From contig CAKUKW010000104.1 in the NCBI GenBank assembly GCA_934663885.1, forward strand, positions 1-7,301: a stretch of 7,301 nucleotides of DNA, read 5' to 3'. Source of the stretch: an uncultured Tidjanibacter sp. GTDB lineage: Bacteria; Bacteroidota; Bacteroidia; Bacteroidales; Rikenellaceae. The notes below the pieces were generated by a model. It worked only from the letters and a program-made list of their open reading frames with translations, searched no databases and was not told where the DNA came from. The position numbers and the translations under genes are program-made. Numbering within the stretch: position 1 is the stretch's first letter; each line of letters begins with the position of its first letter. This document shows, one piece after another, positions 1-7,099 of this stretch.

Positions 1-842
1 GTGTTGGAATAATCCTTCAGCTCCCTCTGCCCGGATTTGAGCTCTGCCCCGCCGTCAAGGATCAACTTGCCTCTGCCCACCGCAGTGCCTATGCCTCCGC
101 CGATGCTTACTCCGGCCTGCCCGAAACCGGTATTATCGGCGAAATAACCTCCGTCCGCCACCAGTTTCCAGTTGAATCGGGAGAAATCCTTAAAAAGATC
201 CCCGAATGAAACCGATGCCGAAATATCGTTATACCTTATTTTATTTATGCTCTCCGGATGATAAAACGCCAACGGCATGCGTTCAATTTCAAAAGCGCCG
301 AAAGGTTTTACCGAGCGGTTATCGAAATCCACGGAAACATCCAGGTTCCGCCTGCCAAAATTTTTACTGAAATAGGCCCCCACGCTGTTATTCATACGCC
401 CCGAAGGTAATTTCTCCCCCAGGTCATTTTCAAGCTTCGCATGCTCGCCGTAATGGTTCATGTACGAACCCAGGTAAGTGTTTTTATCGAGGCGGGCGGT
501 TGCGTAAAAATCCAGGAGGGTCATTCCCGGCAGGCCTCCCCCGGCACGAAGGTAATATGGCCACATCGTATGGTACTCAGCCGTACTTATCCGTATCGGC
601 TTTATGGGTTGGGTATCGAAAGTGGTTTTCCACGGGGTAGGCGTTATGGAATACTCTATTACGGGCCTCAGTGAAACGGTGTCGGTAGTCCGCGGGGGTA
701 TGTCCAGTTTGGATGCCCTCGCCACGTCCGGCCGGAATTCGCGCGTAACCTCTATCTGCTGCGAAATGGTATTCTGGGATTGCGCGAGTGCAAAACTACT
801 CAAACCCGACAATAACACTATTATAATAAGGTATCTTTTCAT
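1..842 (-). CDS. Outer-membrane beta-barrel protein of a Bacteroidota-specific, TonB-receptor-like type (N-terminal 280 residues; 3' end outside window)
   Basis: The frame opens at ATG 842 and stays open to the window edge, giving 280 complete codons with no stop. It begins with a signal peptide: MKRY, a hydrophobic stretch at residues 5-18, and a likely cleavage ALA|QS after residue 20. A short conserved-looking segment follows at about residues 31-50 (TREFRPDV, then ASKLDIPP). From memory, Bacteroidota outer-membrane proteins often labelled 'TonB-dependent receptor' carry a similar '(Y/F)xPxVxxASK...P' segment just after the signal peptide. After about residue 90 the protein alternates aromatic and polar residues with Gly/Asn turns, as in amphipathic barrel strands (for example NNSVGAYFSKNFG and VADGGYFADNTGFG). 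No plug domain or SusC signature is visible. It starts 9 bp after the TPR gene stop, so the two are almost certainly cotranscribed. Outer-membrane location is inferred, the substrate is unknown, and the C-terminus cannot be judged here. Confidence 0.8.
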   Translation of the reverse strand, partial: MKRYLIIIVLLSGLSSFALAQSQNTISQQIEVTREFRPDVARASKLDIPPRTTDTVSLRPVIEYSITPTPWKTTFDTQPIKPIRISTAEYHTMWPYYLRAGGGLPGMTLLDFYATARLDKNTYLGSYMNHYGEHAKLENDLGEKLPSGRMNNSVGAYFSKNFGRRNLDVSVDFDNRSVKPFGAFEIERMPLAFYHPESINKIRYNDISASVSFGDLFKDFSRFNWKLVADGGYFADNTGFGQAGVSIGGGIGTAVGRGKLILDGGAELKSGQRELKDYSN

Positions 843-851
843 CACCGGAAA

Positions 852-3830
852 TTACTTTAGTTGCTTAATCCTTTCTGCCGCTTCATCCACTACCCCGTCT
901 TCCTTGTTGGGATAGCCGTCCACAAGGCTCTGGAACGTAGCCCTTGCCTGGAACGTATCCCCTTTACCGGTATATATATCACCCAGGGTAAGGAATGCTT
1001 TTCCCAGCCACTTCGCGTAAGGAGTATTTTTCTCTGCGAATTCATATACGAGCTTTTCCGCCGTGTCGGCATTCCCCGCATCGTATTCGGCCTGTATCAC
1101 CTTGTAAGCCGACTCGGCGCCTTCGGCATTGGATACGTCATTACTTAGCTCCCTGAAAATCCCCAATGCGCTCTTTCCGTCGCCCATGCGCTCCATCACC
1201 ATGGCCTTAGTGTATTTGGTCTCGCGGATAAGGTTCTTGTCAGAGGCCCGTGCGATAATATCGTCGGCCGTATCAACTATCCTCTTCAGGTCTCCCCCGT
1301 AGATAAGGGCACTCATATAGCCCGCCATGGCATCGTCGGGCTTCATTGAGGCCGAAGGATTACGGCTCAGCTTATCGTAAGCGTCTGCGGCAATACCGAA
1401 TTCCTTGAGTTCCATACTTATTACTGCGACCTTTTCAAGTGATGATGCAGTATAAGGATTGGACTGCATATCGGCCACCTGCCTGAAATAGCCAAGAGCA
1501 GCAGCTTTTTGTCCTTCTTTCCGGGCTATCTCGCCCCTGTAGTATACGGCGTTCGGAAGATATGACCCCCGGGGGTATTTCGAGGTATAATCGTCCAAAG
1601 CCCCTTTGGCTTTGTTGTTATCACCCGAAAGATAAACTTTCTGGGCAGCGGCGAAAGCCAGCGAATCGCGCTGCACGGCACCGAGATCCGATTCGATACC
1701 TGCTTCACGGGCGTAAGCGAAGTATTCGTTAACCCTGTTCTGATCCACATATATGCTGCGTATGCCGTTCATTGCATCACGCCCTACCTGTGAATGCGTT
1801 TCCAGAGCGACTACCTTCTTATAGTATGTCAAAGCCTTATTATTGTCGTTCAGGTTCTGGTAAACGAGCCCGAGGTCGGCCAAGGCGAAAATGTATTTCG
1901 GTGATTCGGGATAAGCCTCGACAAACATTTCCAGGACTTCGGCCGCTTTGGTAAACCTCTGCTGCACCATATATGTCCGCCCGAGCTGGTACATTGCGTC
2001 GGCCACATACGGGCCCTCGCCTGTGTTAACTATACGGGTCAGCCCGTCTACTTTGCCGTCAGTCCGGTCTACCATACCGAGTGTCATAGCCCGCTGGAAT
2101 GTTGAATAATCCCTTTCCGCAGTTCCTGCCTTGGCGGCGCGGTCATAATAATCTATTGCCGTCCAGAAAGCGCGGTTAGTATACTCTATGTCACCCAGGC
2201 GGTTGTTGGCATCGGCCATAAAACCGTCGGTCTTTTTATATTCCAGGAGGAAATCGTTGAACCATCCCTTTGACTTTTCCCAGTTGTTAAGGTTAAAATA
2301 GCAATACCCGAGGTTATAACGGGCTATCGTATTCTCCGCCTCGGTCTTTGGCGAAAGGCGGATATAGGTTTCGTACTTCTTTGCGGCATTCTCATAATCA
2401 CCGCTCCTGTAAAGTATCTCGCCCTGCCAGTATCCGGCAAGGGCAGTATATTTAGCATTGTACCTGTTCTTTAGGGATTCTTCGAATAGGGCCCACGACC
2501 CGCTGTAATCGCCTACGTCGAAACACTCCAGTGCGCGGAAGTAGGTTATCCTCTGAAGGGCCGCCCTGATATTGTTGTCGGGATCCGGCATCTGCATTAT
2601 CGCCTGGTAGGCAGCCTCAAAATTATTGGAATTGTAATAGGCGGCCACAAGGTATTCCTTAACCTGCGGCATCCGTTTCGAATCCGGATATAGTGTTATA
2701 TAGCGGTTCAGCACGTTTATCGCCTCGTTGAAATACCCGCCGCCGAGCTCGTACTGCAGTTTTCCGTAATTGAAAAGGGCGTCCTCGCTTATCTTGTCGT
2801 CATAACCCCGTACGGAAGCTATGGAAAAAGACTGCATCGCCTTGTGTTTGTCGCCCCCCCGCAGGAAAACGTCGCCCAAATGGTAGCTGGCGTTCTGCGA
2901 AAGAAGGTCGTCCTGCCCCGGCACTTTCGAAAGGTACTGTTCGGCCCTTGCATAATCGGAAACCATATAATAACTGAACCCCATAATATAATTGTCGATG
3001 CGGTTCAACCTGCCTCCAGCACCAGCATAACGTTCCATAAACAGTATGGCTTCGTCCCATTTGCAGTTATGGAAATATGACTCGCTTATCATCCTGGTAA
3101 CCTCGAGCATCCTTTCCCCTGAGGAGGAGGCAAGTATCCGGGGCCCGTTCTCGGTAACATAATGGTAATTGCCCTCGGAATATTCAATTTCAAGTAAGTA
3201 GAAAGGCACTACGGACGAATAGGAATCGGAGTCGGCTATATCGGAAAAATGCCTTTTGGCGCTCTCAAGCATGCCAGTCCTGTAATCTGAATAACCGAGT
3301 ACGTATTTGGCGTGGATATAGTATATACTCTTGAATTCGATACGCTCCATGTAAGGGTATACGCGCTCGTATTCGCCAAGCGAAAAATATGAATACCCCA
3401 GTTTGAAATAGTAGGCGCTCCGGTCGTCCTTGTCAAGCTTCCCGGGATTAAGCCCCTGGTATGCGGAGATCGCCTTTACATAATCCCCACCGTCGAAATA
3501 AATATTTCCCAGCGCATACTGCGCCCCCGGCGTATAAACCGACGTTGGATATTGCTCCGTAAACCATATCAGCCTCGTTGCGGCATCGGGCATTCCAGCC
3601 CGCTGAGCGCTGAGTGCCATATAAAAATCTATCCTGCTGAGTTCCATCTCAGTGAGCTCCGACGCCAGTTCCCGCGACTTGCCATACTCCTGGAAAGCCT
3701 CGACATATTTCCCCGAATTATAAAGGGCGTCGCCCCGATCCATATTCTTTAGGTAACCGACTTTTTGCCCCCATAATGTCAGCGGAGCGAATGCCAGCAA
3801 AGCGACCAGAAACCTGAATGAGACCCTCAT
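852..3830 (-). CDS. Secreted tetratricopeptide-repeat (TPR) protein, about 992 residues
   Basis: This is an all-helical repeat protein. I chose ATG 3830, not the longer ATG 3896, because 3830 places a clean signal peptide at the N-terminus (MRVSFRF, hydrophobic core to residue 19, likely cleavage LWG|QK after residue 21). It also removes a 19-bp overlap with the upstream gene and has an A-rich leader typical of Bacteroidota. No lipobox cysteine is present, so the product is probably soluble periplasmic or peripherally bound. At least a dozen TPR-like units can be read along the whole length, for example ALGNIYFDGGDYVKAISAY, ILYRSGDYENAAKKYETYI, YQLGRTYMVQQRFTKAAEVL and, near the C-terminus, LTLGDIYTGKGDTFQARA. 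Several units carry the YP(D/E)S ending seen in CpoB/YbgF- and BamD-like repeats. TPR arrays normally bind other proteins. No enzymatic domain is visible. The gene lies 47 bp after the DoxX-like gene and 9 bp before the barrel gene, suggesting a partner role at the outer membrane; that role is inference. Confidence 0.9.
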   Translation of the reverse strand: MRVSFRFLVALLAFAPLTLWGQKVGYLKNMDRGDALYNSGKYVEAFQEYGKSRELASELTEMELSRIDFYMALSAQRAGMPDAATRLIWFTEQYPTSVYTPGAQYALGNIYFDGGDYVKAISAYQGLNPGKLDKDDRSAYYFKLGYSYFSLGEYERVYPYMERIEFKSIYYIHAKYVLGYSDYRTGMLESAKRHFSDIADSDSYSSVVPFYLLEIEYSEGNYHYVTENGPRILASSSGERMLEVTRMISESYFHNCKWDEAILFMERYAGAGGRLNRIDNYIMGFSYYMVSDYARAEQYLSKVPGQDDLLSQNASYHLGDVFLRGGDKHKAMQSFSIASVRGYDDKISEDALFNYGKLQYELGGGYFNEAINVLNRYITLYPDSKRMPQVKEYLVAAYYNSNNFEAAYQAIMQMPDPDNNIRAALQRITYFRALECFDVGDYSGSWALFEESLKNRYNAKYTALAGYWQGEILYRSGDYENAAKKYETYIRLSPKTEAENTIARYNLGYCYFNLNNWEKSKGWFNDFLLEYKKTDGFMADANNRLGDIEYTNRAFWTAIDYYDRAAKAGTAERDYSTFQRAMTLGMVDRTDGKVDGLTRIVNTGEGPYVADAMYQLGRTYMVQQRFTKAAEVLEMFVEAYPESPKYIFALADLGLVYQNLNDNNKALTYYKKVVALETHSQVGRDAMNGIRSIYVDQNRVNEYFAYAREAGIESDLGAVQRDSLAFAAAQKVYLSGDNNKAKGALDDYTSKYPRGSYLPNAVYYRGEIARKEGQKAAALGYFRQVADMQSNPYTASSLEKVAVISMELKEFGIAADAYDKLSRNPSASMKPDDAMAGYMSALIYGGDLKRIVDTADDIIARASDKNLIRETKYTKAMVMERMGDGKSALGIFRELSNDVSNAEGAESAYKVIQAEYDAGNADTAEKLVYEFAEKNTPYAKWLGKAFLTLGDIYTGKGDTFQARATFQSLVDGYPNKEDGVVDEAAERIKQLK

Positions 3831-3877
3831 ATTTTTTATTATTTTATTCGTTTTCCTCTCCCGGCACCGGCTAATCA

Positions 3878-4972
3878 CTACCTTACGTCCCTGCAATTCT
3901 TTTTGCCGGTTATTATACCGTCTTTGACCGTAACTATACCTGCGTCAGCCCTCAGCAGAAATCCCAACGGCTTCGGCTCCATAGAAAGCACCGGAACTTC
4001 TTCGCCGCCTATTAAAACGGATTCGCCGGAACTGAAACCGCTTTTCTTTTCTGTAATAACGATCTTTCTGGCATCCTGTTGCCCCGCAAGGTACGTTTCG
4101 ATCCTCGCCATGCACTTTTCTCCCGCGGCCCCTTTGTTGCGAATGACGATCAGGACGGTGTTTCCTTTATACCCTACCACCTCGGCGGCCATATTGATAT
4201 CGCCCCAGTAGAGCGCGAAATCTTCCTCGAGCATTTCCGGCGTAAGATCGTCTGCCGCATTGCGGGTCTCGACATATTCCCACTTCGATGAATCGTGCCA
4301 TTCAGTGTCGGAAAGGCTGAATTCGGTATTATGCCCCGTTTCGAGGTCTTTATAGACAAGTACCGTACCGTCATCCATGCAGGCCGTGCAAAGGATGTCT
4401 TTCCTCAGACTCATCCCCGTCTTGAAAGGAAACATATCCACCGGGGGAAGGTGCCTGTAAACCAGCGTGCCTGTTATCACAGAGATCGCTAAAAACAATA
4501 CGGTCAACAGTATCTCTTTCCTGGTAAACGCGAAATAGCGGCCTTCCCTGTTGAAACGCCATACGACGACGCTCATAGCCAAGAGCGCCACATTCTTGAA
4601 GAAAGAATTCCAGTTGCTTATCCTCAGGGCCTCACCGAAGCACCCGCAGTCGTCCAATGGGTTCCATATCGCGATCCATAGTGTAAGCAGTGTGAAACCT
4701 ATCATAAATAATAATGCCGCCAGCGACATCAGCTTAGGCCTTACCTTGAAAACAAGCATAAGCCCCATCGTCAGCTCGAAAGAGCTCAAGGCCACAGCGA
4801 GTACCTCCTTCATACCCAGCAGCCAGTGGAAACCGAATGCTGTAAGGTAATCCCCGACTTTCTGTGCCGTCCCCCAGGTATCGATACATTTCATAAACCC
4901 CGAGAATACGAAGACCGCTCCCAGCACGATGCGGCAAATATCGATTATAAGTTTCCGTTCTTTCTTTTCCAT
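3878..4972 (-). CDS. DoxX/MauE-like five-helix membrane protein with periplasmic C-terminal domain (resembles the BT_3928 family)
   Basis: The 364-residue product has five hydrophobic segments at about residues 9-28, 55-75, 81-103, 124-138 and 153-172, then a soluble domain from about 175 to the end. Basic residues at the N-terminus (MEKKERK), KVRPK (76-80) and the 139-152 loop place those parts in the cytoplasm. The DCGCFGEAL loop (Cys109, Cys111) and the C-terminal domain would then face the periplasm. The helical core and this CxC loop fit the DoxX/MauE group of redox-associated membrane proteins. A second pair, CTAC (Cys195, Cys198), follows helix 5. The ending, with AGIVTVKDGIITGK, resembles what I recall of a Bacteroidales DoxX family named after B. 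thetaiotaomicron BT_3928, whose C-terminal part looks like a degenerate thioredoxin fold. The start lies 33 bp after tmk and its leader lacks the A-rich stretch seen at other starts here. It ends in tandem in-frame stops, TAG TGA. The exact role is unknown; redox or quinone-linked work is inference. Confidence 0.82.
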   Translation of the reverse strand: MEKKERKLIIDICRIVLGAVFVFSGFMKCIDTWGTAQKVGDYLTAFGFHWLLGMKEVLAVALSSFELTMGLMLVFKVRPKLMSLAALLFMIGFTLLTLWIAIWNPLDDCGCFGEALRISNWNSFFKNVALLAMSVVVWRFNREGRYFAFTRKEILLTVLFLAISVITGTLVYRHLPPVDMFPFKTGMSLRKDILCTACMDDGTVLVYKDLETGHNTEFSLSDTEWHDSSKWEYVETRNAADDLTPEMLEEDFALYWGDINMAAEVVGYKGNTVLIVIRNKGAAGEKCMARIETYLAGQQDARKIVITEKKSGFSSGESVLIGGEEVPVLSMEPKPLGFLLRADAGIVTVKDGIITGKKNCRDVR

Positions 4973-5005
4973 AAGGCTATCGTTCGGAGGGTATTTCCCG
5001 TGGAG

Positions 5006-5704
5006 TTAATATCCGGCAGTCCGCGTAAGGAGCGGCTCCACTTTTTCTTTTATTTTTTCGAAAATTTCTTCCGGTCGACATATACATCCGTCAGGGCCGG
5101 AGCAATCCACGATATGCATGCTATCGTCTTCGGCCGCCCTCCAGAGATAAACCTCCCTCACCCTGCGCTGCAGGTCGAGCGACTCCTCATGTATATCGCG
5201 CGAACCACGGAGGTAGCTCCTGTCGTCGCCCTGCCTGTCGCCGGTAAGTTTTTTCTCGGTAAACTCGAAAGGCACATCCAGGAAAAGGGACATATCGGGC
5301 TCCGGTATACCGAACTCCGTGAACTCGGCATCCAGTATCCAGTCCTTAAGTTTGCGCCTCTCTTCCAAATTATCCAGCTTGGCACACTGGAAAGCGATAT
5401 TGGAATTAACGTAGCGGTCGAGCAGCACGAACCTTCCGCCGGCCAGCCAATCATTTATCATAGGCCCGGCGTGAGCCCTGTCGCCCGCGAAAAGAAGAGC
5501 CACGACATAAGGATTCACCTGCTCTATCTCACCCAGCTCCCCACGCAGGAACCTTGCTATCATGTCGCCGTAAACAGGAGAGTCAAAACGGGGAAAGTGA
5601 ATATACTCGACCTGCCTGCCCTGCTCGGCAAGCATCCTCCAAAGCAGTTTCACCTGCGTCGATTTTCCCGCTCCGTCGAGCCCTTCCAAAACGATTAACG
5701 GCAT
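5006..5704 (-). CDS. tmk: Thymidylate kinase (dTMP kinase)
   Basis: A cytoplasmic kinase that phosphorylates dTMP to dTDP with ATP, an essential step in dTTP synthesis. The 232 residues are slightly longer than the usual 205-215. Visible motifs in order are: Walker A GLDGAGKST at residues 8-16; FPRF at 37-40, which in the family binds the dTMP phosphate; LFAGDR at 71-76; the DRY motif at 96-98; FLDVP at 141-145; and an arginine-rich LID region from about 154 to 172 (DRQGDDRSYLRG, then DIHEES). The P-loop has Gly at residue 11 rather than Arg, while the LID carries Arg157, Arg162 and Arg166. This matches the type II arrangement known from the E. coli enzyme, with catalytic Arg in the LID. The start is the first ATG, with the P-loop at the expected distance and an A-rich leader. 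It is the first gene after the repeat-rich spacer and is followed 33 bp later by the DoxX-like gene. Confidence 0.96.
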   Translation of the reverse strand: MPLIVLEGLDGAGKSTQVKLLWRMLAEQGRQVEYIHFPRFDSPVYGDMIARFLRGELGEIEQVNPYVVALLFAGDRAHAGPMINDWLAGGRFVLLDRYVNSNIAFQCAKLDNLEERRKLKDWILDAEFTEFGIPEPDMSLFLDVPFEFTEKKLTGDRQGDDRSYLRGSRDIHEESLDLQRRVREVYLWRAAEDDSMHIVDCSGPDGCICRPEEIFEKIKEKVEPLLTRTAGY

Positions 5705-5765
5705 ATTGTTTTAATGATTTAGAGATTCAGGAATTCAAAGATTTAAGGATTATACGTCGGCCATC

Positions 5766-5796
5766 ATAACACTTGTATCGAAATACACGTGGTTAT
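5766..5796 (-). other. Hairpin with a UUCG loop upstream of tmk
   Basis: On the tmk-sense strand, ATAACCACGTGTAT, loop TTCG and ATACAAGTGTTAT can fold into a stem of 12 Watson-Crick pairs with one G-A mismatch and one bulged C. The loop reads UUCG in RNA, although closed by U-A rather than the hyperstable C-G. It begins 92 nt after the sufS stop and its 3' side ends 61 nt before the tmk start. No T-run follows it, so it is not a standard intrinsic terminator. It could be an RNA-stabilising or regulatory hairpin in the tmk leader, or the inner part of the larger inverted repeat. Function is unknown. Confidence 0.45.
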
Positions 5797-5814
5797 TATC
5801 CTGCCGGGTGAAAT

Positions 5815-5843
5815 AAAATTATATAATATTTCCATATAATTTT
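5815..5843 (-). terminator. A/T-only hairpin 29 nt after the sufS stop, possible weak terminator
   Basis: A perfect 10-bp inverted repeat, AAAATTATAT and ATATAATTTT, flanks a 9-nt spacer (5825-5833). On the sense strand of the genes the right arm itself ends in TTTT and is followed by ATTTC. The position just after sufS suits a transcription end, but the stem has no G-C pair and would be weak as RNA. It may simply be A/T-rich promoter-like DNA or part of the enclosing repeat. Confidence 0.22.
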
Positions 5844-5872
5844 TACATCTTTAAATTTCTAAATTCTTAAGT

Positions 5873-7093
5873 TTACCGGAGCATCCCGACCGCCCTGCTG
5901 ATACCTGATACGAGCAGGTCGACTTCTTCGAGCGTATTATAAAATGCAAACGACGCCCTGTTCATACCCTGCACCCCGTAATGAGCCATAATGGGATCGG
6001 CGCAGTGGGCGCCCGTACGGATAGCGATACCGAGTTTGTCGAGGATCATACCGAGGTCATAGCTGTGAACACCGTCGATATTGAAGGAGACGATACTGCA
6101 CTTCGACGGCGAATTTCCGTAAATGGCCATCCCCGGTATCCTGTTCATTTTATCAGTAGCAGCCGTAAGCAAAGCGCGTTCATGCGCCGCGATTTCCGCC
6201 TGCCCCGTCTCCTGCAAATACTTTATAGCCTCCGCCATTCCTATCGCGCCTATATAATTCGCAGTTCCCGCTTCGAATTTCAGCGGCAGCCCGGTATATG
6301 TAGTCTTCTCGAAAGAAACTTTTGCCACCATATCTCCTCCACCCATAAACGGAGGCATTTTTTCAAGCAGTTCCTTTTTTCCGTAAAGTACGCCCGTACC
6401 GTTGGGGCCGTAAAGTTTATGTCCTGAAAAAGCGTAAAAGTCACAGTCCAATGCCCTCACGTCTACTCCCCCGTGAACTATACCCTGACAGCCGTCGACC
6501 ACTACCGGTATACCCAGGCTGTGGGCAGTGTCGATTATCGGCTTCAGGTCGGGCATCGTACCCAGTACATTGGAAGCCTGCGTGACCGCAACCAACTTTG
6601 TCCTTTCGTCCGTAAGGCCCCCGAGCCTGCCCGTCATAAGTTCTCCTTCGTCGTCAAACGGAAGCACACGTATCTCCACGCCCTTGCGGCCGCAAACCAA
6701 CTGCCAGGGAACTATATTGGAATGGTGTTCCATCTCCGTAACGACGATATTGTCGCCATGCCTGAAAGCATATTCGCCGTAGCTGTATGCCACAGCATTG
6801 AGTGCTGCGGTTGCACCGGAAGTAAACACGACTTCCTCCCTTGAAGAAGCATTAATGAATCCGCGAATGGTTTCACGCGCCGACTCATAAAGCTCCGTAC
6901 TCTGCTCTGACAGGAAATGTACCCCCCTATGGACGTTGGAATTAAGTTCCTCGTAAAGCCGTGTCTGCGACGCGATAACCCTCAGCGGTTTTTGGGCAGT
7001 AGCCGCGTTATCGAGGTAAACGAGAGGTTTGCCGTAAACTTTTCTGTGGAGTATTGGAAAATCATCCCTTATCCGTCCTATATCGAAAGCCAT
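5873..7093 (-). CDS. sufS: Cysteine desulfurase SufS (group II, PLP-dependent)
   Basis: SufS takes sulfur from L-cysteine as a persulfide, releasing alanine, and feeds the SUF iron-sulfur assembly complex in the cytoplasm. The 406 residues show the class V aminotransferase fold: LDNAATAQKP (27-36), TSGATAALN (91-99) with the PLP-phosphate contacts, TEMEHHSN (119-126) with His123 stacking on PLP, DGCQ (200-203) with Asp200 and Gln203, the PLP lysine in SGHK (Lys226), and RTGAHCADP (359-367) with catalytic Cys364. Arg359 and Arg379 bind the substrate carboxylate in the family. As I recall, length and key residue numbers match E. coli SufS (406 residues, Lys226, Cys364). The RTGxHC loop without an insertion marks group II enzymes, which normally need SufE or SufU as sulfur acceptor; neither is in view. 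The first ATG, 6 bp after the sufD stop, is the start, with an A-rich leader. The TAA is followed by the repeat-rich spacer. Confidence 0.97.
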   Translation of the reverse strand: MAFDIGRIRDDFPILHRKVYGKPLVYLDNAATAQKPLRVIASQTRLYEELNSNVHRGVHFLSEQSTELYESARETIRGFINASSREEVVFTSGATAALNAVAYSYGEYAFRHGDNIVVTEMEHHSNIVPWQLVCGRKGVEIRVLPFDDEGELMTGRLGGLTDERTKLVAVTQASNVLGTMPDLKPIIDTAHSLGIPVVVDGCQGIVHGGVDVRALDCDFYAFSGHKLYGPNGTGVLYGKKELLEKMPPFMGGGDMVAKVSFEKTTYTGLPLKFEAGTANYIGAIGMAEAIKYLQETGQAEIAAHERALLTAATDKMNRIPGMAIYGNSPSKCSIVSFNIDGVHSYDLGMILDKLGIAIRTGAHCADPIMAHYGVQGMNRASFAFYNTLEEVDLLVSGISRAVGMLR

Positions 7094-7099
7094 TGTTTT

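Larger units (their letters stand above)
5729..5868. repeat. Imperfect 22-bp inverted repeat enclosing two smaller hairpins (sufS-tmk spacer)
   Basis: The left arm (5729-5750) and the reverse complement of the right arm (5847-5868) agree at 17 of 22 positions by hand alignment. Both arms are built from short A/T-rich words of the GATTTA / GAATT type, and the left arm continues outward into more such words (5714-5728). The 96 bp between them hold two further inverted repeats, at 5766-5796 and 5815-5843, which together account for most of the interior. The layout could be a MITE-like or extragenic palindromic element, the remnant of one, or a folded leader/trailer RNA between sufS and tmk. No target-site duplication is obvious and no ORF fits inside. 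The low-complexity arms mean part of the match may be compositional. Confidence 0.5.

Noticed and set aside
441..915. Two overlapping plus-strand open frames (441-674 and 604-915)
   Set aside because: They run antisense to the barrel gene with its clear signal peptide and into the end of the TPR gene; neither product looks like a protein family.
2800..3060. 86-codon minus-strand open frame inside the TPR gene
   Set aside because: Out-of-frame shadow of continuous TPR coding sequence; no sign of a frameshift in the TPR gene.
3851..3860. Purine-rich GAGAGGAAAA on the minus strand as a ribosome binding site for the TPR gene
   Set aside because: It ends 20 bases before the chosen ATG, too far for a Shine-Dalgarno site, and Bacteroidota generally do not depend on one.
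3861..3870. CCGGCACCGG inverted repeat between the DoxX-like and TPR genes
   Set aside because: Arms are only 4 bp with a 2-base centre and no T-run follows, so it is too short to call a terminator or operator.
4826..5698. 290-codon open frame on the plus strand, antisense to tmk
   Set aside because: It lies almost entirely over a clear tmk gene with all motifs intact, shows no recognisable domain and has a composition typical of a reverse-strand shadow frame.
5739..5746. Near match to the Bacteroides -7 promoter element TAnnTTTG upstream of tmk (AATCTTTG on the minus strand)
   Set aside because: One base off and no TTTG -33 element at the expected distance; it also lies inside the inverted-repeat arm, so it is not supported as a promoter.
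5981..6427. 148-codon open frame on the plus strand inside sufS
   Set aside because: Antisense to conserved sufS coding sequence, low-complexity basic/serine-rich product, no family resemblance.
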